Shown one piece after another: positions 41,311 through 45,046 of a stretch of 45,046 nt of DNA; position 1 is the stretch's first letter; each line of letters starts with the position of its first letter. The notes beneath the pieces were generated by a model, which worked only from the letters and a program-made list of their open reading frames with translations, did no database searches and was not told where the DNA came from. Source of the DNA: JBCBSZ01 sp039185015 (lineage in GTDB: Bacteria; Actinomycetota; Acidimicrobiia; Acidimicrobiales; Poriferisodalaceae); contig JBCDAU010000044.1 of assembly GCA_039185015.1 (NCBI GenBank), positions 1-45,046 of the forward strand. The letters are read 5' to 3'. Made by a program: the position numbers and the translations under genes.

Positions 41311-42261
41311 TCAGCTCGCGGACGGCGCAGCCATGCCCCGCAGGGCGAGACCGCGCTCGTCGAGCTTCTGGATGACCTCGTCGAGCGACTTCTGGCCGAA
41401 GTTGGTGATGGCCAGGAGGTCGTCCGGGGTCTTGGTGAGCAGCTCGCCGACGGTGTTGACCTGGCCCCGCTTGAGGCAGTTGCGAGGACGCTCGGACAGG
41501 TCGAGGTCCTCGATGGGCAGGTCGAGGTCGGGCGAACCGGAGGTGCCGCCGATCTGCTCGCCGAGCTCGAGGCCGGCGGGCTCCTCGCTCATCTCGGCGA
41601 CGAGGCCGACGAGCGTGCGGAGGGTCTCACCGGCCGAGGCGAGCGCGTCGGCCGGAGCCAGCGAGCCGTCGGTGGTGATGTCGAGGATCAGGCGGTCGAA
41701 GTTGGTCGACTGCTCCACGCGGGTCGGCTCGACGTCGAGGGCGACCTGACGGACCGGCGAGAAGATGGCGTCGACCGGGATCTGGCCGATCGCGCCGTCC
41801 TCGACCCGCTCGGCGACCCGGTAGCCGACACCGCGCTCGACGGTGAAGTCGGCCGCGAGCCGGCCCTTGTCGTTGAGCGTGGCGAGCACGAGCTCGGGGT
41901 TGAGGATCTCGACCTCGGAGGTGACCTGGATGTCACCGGCCGTCACCTCACCGGGGCCGCGCACGTCGAGACGGATCGACACGGCCTCTTCGGCGTGCGA
42001 GCGCAGGACGATGTCCTTGACGTTGAGCAGCACGTCGGTGACGTCCTCGGCCGACCCCTCGATGGTGTCGAACTCGTGGAGCGCCTCGTCGAAGTGGGCG
42101 CGTGTGATGGCGGCACCGGGCACCGACGACAGCAGGGTTCGCCGGAGCGAGTTGCCGAGCGTGTAGCCGAACCCGGGCTCGAGCGGGCCGATGCCGAACC
42201 GCTGGCGGTTGCCCTCCTCATCGCCGATGGTCTCGACGCTGGGCCGCTGCATGATGAGCAC
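41311..42261 (-). CDS. rpoA: DNA-directed RNA polymerase subunit alpha
   Basis: A 316-aa alpha subunit. The N-terminal assembly domain shows FGIGPLEPGFGYTLGNSLRRTLLSSVPGAAIT; the C-terminal DNA/activator-binding domain shows LDLSERPRNCLKRGQVNTVGELL and LLAITNFGQKSLDEVIQKL. The start is taken as GTG 42261, 9 bases from AAGGAG; ATG 42252 is possible but too far from it. It follows rpsD with 69 bases containing a UUCG hairpin. Confidence 0.98.
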   Translation of the reverse strand: MLIMQRPSVETIGDEEGNRQRFGIGPLEPGFGYTLGNSLRRTLLSSVPGAAITRAHFDEALHEFDTIEGSAEDVTDVLLNVKDIVLRSHAEEAVSIRLDVRGPGEVTAGDIQVTSEVEILNPELVLATLNDKGRLAADFTVERGVGYRVAERVEDGAIGQIPVDAIFSPVRQVALDVEPTRVEQSTNFDRLILDITTDGSLAPADALASAGETLRTLVGLVAEMSEEPAGLELGEQIGGTSGSPDLDLPIEDLDLSERPRNCLKRGQVNTVGELLTKTPDDLLAITNFGQKSLDEVIQKLDERGLALRGMAAPSAS

Positions 42262-42301
42262 GAGGTGTGTCTCCTTGGCGCTGAGCGCGTGTACTGCTGA
42301 C

Positions 42302-42319
42302 GAGCGCCCGAAGGCGCTC
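42302..42319 (-). other. UUCG-tetraloop hairpin between rpsD and rpoA
   Basis: On the minus strand GAGCGCC-TTCG-GGCGCTC: a 7-bp perfect stem closed by a UUCG tetraloop. It lies 12 bases after the rpsD stop. Without a T-tract it is more likely an RNA-processing or stability structure, or a partial terminator that tunes rpoA output. Confidence 0.6.
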
Positions 42320-42330
42320 CTCGGTGTCGA

Positions 42331-42945
42331 TTACTTGCTGTAGAGCTCGACGATGAGCTGCTCGCGGACCGGGACGTCGATCTGGTCGCGGTTGGGCAGC
42401 TCGGCGATCGTCATCTGCATGCCACCGTCGCCGGCGGTGAGCCAGCCCGGGGGCTGGCGGTCGAGGACGTCGAGGTTCCAGCGGACCTGGACCATCTCGC
42501 GCGACTTGTCGCGCAGCTCGACGACGTCGCCGACCCGGACTCGGAAGCTCGGGATGTCGACGCGACGGCCGTTGACGTTGATGTGGCCGTGGTTCACGAA
42601 CTGACGGGCCTGCGGGCGGGTGGCAGCCCAGCCGGCGCGGTAGACGACGTTGTCGAGTCGACGCTCGAGGAGCTGGAGCAGCACCTCGCCGGTGACGCCC
42701 TGCATGCGGGTCGCCTCGGCGTAGTACCGCCGGAACTGCTTCTCGAGGACGCCGTAGGTGTACCGGGCCTTCTGCTTCTCCTGCATCTGGACCAGGTACT
42801 CGGACTGGTTGCGGCGCCGGGAGCGACCGTGGTCGCCCGGCGGGTAGGGGCGGCGATCGAGCGCTCGGGTCTCACGAGCGGTGCCCCAGACGTTGGTGCC
42901 CAGACGCCGCGAGACGCGTGCCTTCGGTCCGACGTAGCGAGCCAA
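42331..42945 (-). CDS. rpsD: 30S ribosomal protein S4
   Basis: A 204-aa S4 of the zinc-free type: ARYVGPKARVSRRLGTNVWGTARETRALDRRPYPPGDHG, then the S4 RNA-binding domain (RLDNVVYRAGWAATRPQARQFVNHGHINVNGRRVDIPSFRVRVGD). The start is TTG at 42945, since no ATG or GTG fits the family N-terminus. GGAGG lies 7 bases upstream and the rpsK stop is 1 base before it. The open frame above is only a shadow of rpsK. Confidence 0.96.
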   Translation of the reverse strand: MARYVGPKARVSRRLGTNVWGTARETRALDRRPYPPGDHGRSRRRNQSEYLVQMQEKQKARYTYGVLEKQFRRYYAEATRMQGVTGEVLLQLLERRLDNVVYRAGWAATRPQARQFVNHGHINVNGRRVDIPSFRVRVGDVVELRDKSREMVQVRWNLDVLDRQPPGWLTAGDGGMQMTIAELPNRDQIDVPVREQLIVELYSK

Positions 42946-42946
42946 C

Positions 42947-43345
42947 TCACACCCTCCGGCGCTTCGCGGGCCGGCAGCCGTTGTGCGGCACCGGCGTGAC
43001 GTCCTTGATGCCGGCGATCTCGATGCCGACGTTCTGGATGGCCCGGATGGCGGTCTCACGACCGGACCCCGGACCCTTCACCTGCACGTCGACCCGACGC
43101 ACGCCGTGCTCCATGGCACGACGGGCCGCCTGCTCGGCGGCCTGCTGGGCGGCGTAGGGCGTCGACTTGCGCGAGCCCTTGAAGCCGACGTTGCCGGCCG
43201 AGGCCCAGCTGAGGACGTTCCCAGCGGGGTCGGTGATGGTGATGATCGTGTTGTTGAACGAGCTCTTGATGTGCGCCACGCCCTGCGGGACGTTCTTGCG
43301 CTCGCGGCGACGGGGGCGACGGCCCCCGGGGGACGGCTTGGCCAT
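42947..43345 (-). CDS. rpsK: 30S ribosomal protein S11
   Basis: A 132-aa S11: GVAHIKSSFNNTIITITDPAGNVLSWASAGNVGFKGSRKSTPYAAQ, then GSGRETAIRAI and DVTPVPHNGCRPAKRRRV, all canonical. Its last codons carry the GGAGG ribosome-binding site for rpsD, so the end of this gene is also a translation signal. It lies between rpsM (6 bases) and rpsD. Confidence 0.98.
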   Translation of the reverse strand: MAKPSPGGRRPRRRERKNVPQGVAHIKSSFNNTIITITDPAGNVLSWASAGNVGFKGSRKSTPYAAQQAAEQAARRAMEHGVRRVDVQVKGPGSGRETAIRAIQNVGIEIAGIKDVTPVPHNGCRPAKRRRV

Positions 43346-43351
43346 GTGTCC

Positions 43352-43732
43352 TTACTTCCTCGGGGCCTTCTTCTTGCCGGCGACGGTCCGCTTCGGACCC
43401 TTCCGGGTGCGAGCGTTGGTGTGGGTGCGCTGACCGCGGACGGGCAGACCACGCCGATGCCGCAGACCCTGATAGCAGCCGATCTCCATCTTCCGCTTGA
43501 TGTCCTGGGACACCTCGCGGCGCAGGTCGCCCTCGACCCGCAGGTTGTTCTCGATGTAGCCGCGGATGCGGGCGACCTCTTCGTCGGTGAGGTCACGAAC
43601 CTTGGTCGACCGGGCGATGTCGAGCTCGTCGCAGATCTGCTGGGCCGTCGAACGGCCGATGCCGTAGAGGTAGGTCAGCGAGATCTCGACGTGCTTCTCA
43701 CGCGGGATGTCGACGCCGGAGATGCGGGCCAC
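43352..43732 (-). CDS. rpsM: 30S ribosomal protein S13
   Basis: A 126-aa S13, start GTG 43732: ARISGVDIPREKHVEISLTYLYGIGRSTAQQIC, then HRRGLPVRGQRTHTNARTRKGPKRTVAGKKK. It contacts 16S rRNA head and P-site tRNA. It is 16 bases after rpmJ in the standard order. Confidence 0.98.
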   Translation of the reverse strand: MARISGVDIPREKHVEISLTYLYGIGRSTAQQICDELDIARSTKVRDLTDEEVARIRGYIENNLRVEGDLRREVSQDIKRKMEIGCYQGLRHRRGLPVRGQRTHTNARTRKGPKRTVAGKKKAPRK

Positions 43733-43748
43733 GTGGCGATTCCTTCCT

Positions 43749-43862
43749 TCAGCCCTGGCGCTGCTTGTGGCGGGGGTTCTCGCAGATGACCATCACGCGA
43801 CCGTGCCGACGGATGGTGCGGCACTTGTCGCACATGGGCTTGACGCTGGGACGGACCTTCAT
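43749..43862 (-). CDS. rpmJ: 50S ribosomal protein L36
   Basis: A 37-aa L36 starting MKVRPSVKPMCDKCRTIRRHGR at 43862. The zinc ligands C11, C14, C27 and H32 are present (C-positive form). The open frame above it (to 43997) is leader sequence, not protein. GGAG lies about 9 bases upstream. It heads the rpmJ-rpsM-rpsK-rpsD-rpoA-rplQ run in this window. Confidence 0.97.
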   Translation of the reverse strand: MKVRPSVKPMCDKCRTIRRHGRVMVICENPRHKQRQG

Positions 43863-43968
43863 TGCGAGACGCTCCGAGGGGCGATGCGGGCGCCCGAAGG
43901 CACCGCGAGTTAGGGGCAGAACAGGGGTGGCGTGAGGCGCGGACAACCACACCACGGGCCGACCGACC

Positions 43969-43997
43969 AGGCTAGCAAGGTCTTGGCCATACACCAA
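43969..43997 (-). promoter_or_regulatory. Promoter of the rpmJ-rpsM-rpsK-rpsD-rpoA-rplQ operon
   Basis: On the minus strand TTGGTG (43997-43992), exactly 17 bases, then TAGCCT (43974-43969). The spacing is ideal for a sigma-70-type promoter. It would give a leader of about 100 bases before rpmJ. Confidence 0.6.
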
Positions 43998-44075
43998 TTA
44001 CCGCCTGCGTCCACGGAACCGCCCCCACCTGCCCACCACGAACGAGGTCGCAAGAACGGAGTCCGGCGGGTGGCG

Positions 44076-44134
44076 CCGCAGCGGGGTCCCCGGGGCACTC
44101 GCAGCGCAGCGAGGACGGACCCGGGGTGCTGCGG
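44076..44134. repeat. Long imperfect hairpin enclosing the dispersed repeat, downstream of adk
   Basis: CCGCAGC (44076-44082) pairs with GCTGCGG (44128-44134), and CCCCGGG (44088-44094) with CCCGGGG (44120-44126). Inside lies the 21-base element at 44096-44116, which matches 23180-23200 in reverse complement at 19 of 21 positions. It starts 45 bases after the adk stop. Confidence 0.6.
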
Positions 44135-44178
44135 TGACAGGACCCGGCGGACGGGCCCCGGTTCGCGGGCGGACCCGA

Positions 44179-44742
44179 CTAACCCAGACGGTTCTCGATC
44201 GCCGAACGAAGCCGACCGGCGACCTCCTCCTCGGACCCCACCCCGTCCACCTCGATGAGGAGGCCGAGCTTGCGGTAGTGGTCCAGCAGCGGTGCCGTCT
44301 GCTCGAGATAGAGGTCGAGGCGGCGACGGATGGCGTCCTCGGTGTCGTCCTCACGACCGCGGGCGAGCATCCGTTCGATCACGACGTCCTCGGGGACCTC
44401 CAGGTTGATGGCCGCGACCAGCTCGCGGTCGCCGAGGAGGCGGTCGAGAGCGTCGGCCTGGTCGTTGGTGCGGGGGAATCCGTCGAGCAGGAAGCCCGGC
44501 TCGGCGTCGTCCTGTCCGAGTCGCTCGTCGACGATGCCGACCATGACGTCGTCGGGGACGAGCTCACCGGCGTCCATGATCGCCTTGGCCTTCATCCCGA
44601 ACGGGGTGCCGGCCTCGACAGCGGCTCGGAGCATGTCGCCGGTGGAGATGTGCGGCACGCCGAAGTGGGCCGACAGCTTCAGGCATTGCGTGCCCTTGCC
44701 CGCGCCCTGACGACCGAAGACCACGAGTCGAACTGGGCGCAT
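44179..44742 (-). CDS. adk: Adenylate kinase
   Basis: A 187-aa enzyme converting ATP + AMP to 2 ADP. The P-loop is GRQGAGKGT (10-18), with RQ instead of the usual PP. ISTGDMLRAAV binds AMP and FLLDGFPRT is the adenylate kinase signature. The LID is short and has no zinc cysteines (GREDDTEDAIRRRLDLY), as in many actinobacteria. ATG 44742 follows AAGGAG with 9 bases. secY, the common upstream neighbour, is not within the remaining 304 bases. Confidence 0.98.
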   Translation of the reverse strand: MRPVRLVVFGRQGAGKGTQCLKLSAHFGVPHISTGDMLRAAVEAGTPFGMKAKAIMDAGELVPDDVMVGIVDERLGQDDAEPGFLLDGFPRTNDQADALDRLLGDRELVAAINLEVPEDVVIERMLARGREDDTEDAIRRRLDLYLEQTAPLLDHYRKLGLLIEVDGVGSEEEVAGRLRSAIENRLG

Positions 44743-45046
44743 GGCTGACCGCTCCTTGCCTGGGGCTGCGTCGAAGGTGGAAAAGTCTCGCCGATCGGGA
44801 GGTCGGACACCAACTGAACCGTACGGACTTGGCCCGCAGTTGCTACCGGATAGACGACCTCGTGGCGAGGGCGAACGCCCGGCGCTCGACTGGTCGGTCT
44901 CTGGTGATTCGCCGGGCTACCGCCCGACGCCTGACCGTATCCGCTTGTCTCGCTTCCTCGATGCTCCACGCCACGTCCGTGGCGCTGCGCATCCGCTCGC
45001 TCGACTGGTCACTCGCCGGGCTACCGCCCGACGCCTGACCGTATCC
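44743..45046. other. Gene-free region upstream of adk with direct repeats
   Basis: These 304 bases contain no convincing gene on either strand. They hold the adk ribosome-binding site, a weak promoter-like TTGGTG about 18 bases from GAGACT on the minus strand, and two copies of a direct repeat reaching the window edge. Confidence 0.6.
44883..45046. repeat. Two-copy direct repeat with internal hairpin
   Basis: A 13-base block (44883-44895 and 44998-45010) and an identical 34-base block (44909-44942 and 45013-45046) occur twice in the same order. The inner spacer is 13 bases in copy 1 and 2 in copy 2. Each 34-base block contains the hairpin CGGGC-TACC-GCCCG. The second copy ends exactly at the window edge, so more copies may follow. 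Confidence 0.85.

Larger units (their letters stand above)
43863..44178. other. Gene-free region between adk and rpmJ
   Basis: A 316-base stretch with no gene; map and infA, commonly found here in actinobacteria, are not present. It contains the rpmJ-side promoter (43969-43997), a UUCG-type leader hairpin around 43888-43904 (minus strand GGTGCC-TTCG-GGCGCC with one G-U pair), and a long inverted repeat near the adk end (44076-44134). Confidence 0.7.

Noticed and set aside
43863..44178. Possible infA or map gene between adk and rpmJ
   Set aside because: All six frames were read for IF-1 or methionine aminopeptidase sequence and none was present.

Overview
The window is a compact, GC-rich (by eye about two-thirds or more G+C) piece of bacterial chromosome. 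Its lineage looks actinobacterial, probably Acidimicrobiia/Ilumatobacter-like. This rests on the ribosomal protein and RpoA sequences, an F420-type luciferase-like oxidoreductase, many GTG starts, apparently leaderless promoters, a eukaryote-like IleS with a long C-terminal extension, and an oversized GlmS-like enzyme. The taxonomy is inference; no search was run. No tRNA, rRNA, CRISPR array, insertion sequence or prophage was seen.

Layout. 1-1353 (minus): a truncated gene at the edge and two tandem paralogs of unknown function. 1426-4994 (plus): ileS overlapping a thioesterase. 5028-7678: a WYL-type regulator divergent from an SRPBCC gene, a conserved hypothetical, and a TetR gene translationally coupled to a membrane methyltransferase. 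7841-10727 (plus): an iron-type binding lipoprotein fused to a fasciclin domain, then a cation/proton antiporter. 10732-13545 (minus): a 61-aa protein, guaA and an alpha/beta hydrolase. 13643-16383: phasin-like protein, ankyrin protein, SDR, NUDIX CoA pyrophosphatase and a 49-aa gene. 16581-20004 (plus): 2OG-Fe(II) oxygenase plus VOC protein, then one uninterrupted frame encoding an AraC-type regulator followed by a siderophore-binding-type lipoprotein. 20013-20961: a conserved hypothetical and an Lrp/AsnC regulator.

21025-26044 (minus) holds groES-groEL behind two CIRCE-like operators and the t6A operon tsaE-tsaB-rimI-tsaD. 26125-28799 (plus) holds the F420-type oxidoreductase and a soluble PAS-PAS-MCP transducer. 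28856-38110 (minus) is a long co-directional run: rplM-rpsI-glmM-GlmS-like-AKR-acpS-nnr-S58 peptidase. It links ribosomal proteins, amino-sugar (cell wall precursor) synthesis, carrier-protein activation and NAD(P)HX repair. 38241-40015 (plus) holds a class III aminotransferase and a NUDIX gene interrupted by an in-frame TGA. 40003-44742 (minus) is the end of the ribosomal/rpoA cluster: adk, rpmJ, rpsM, rpsK, rpsD, rpoA, rplQ, truA. The map and infA genes often found next to adk are absent here.

The main unusual points are: the AraC/lipoprotein continuous frame, which could encode a membrane-spanning one-component sensor; the binding protein-fasciclin fusion; the 1148-residue GlmS-like protein; the TGA in the NUDIX gene; paired CIRCE elements at groES; a recurring -10-like hexamer placed 6-8 bases before start codons; and a short dispersed repeat found inside hairpins downstream of two operons.
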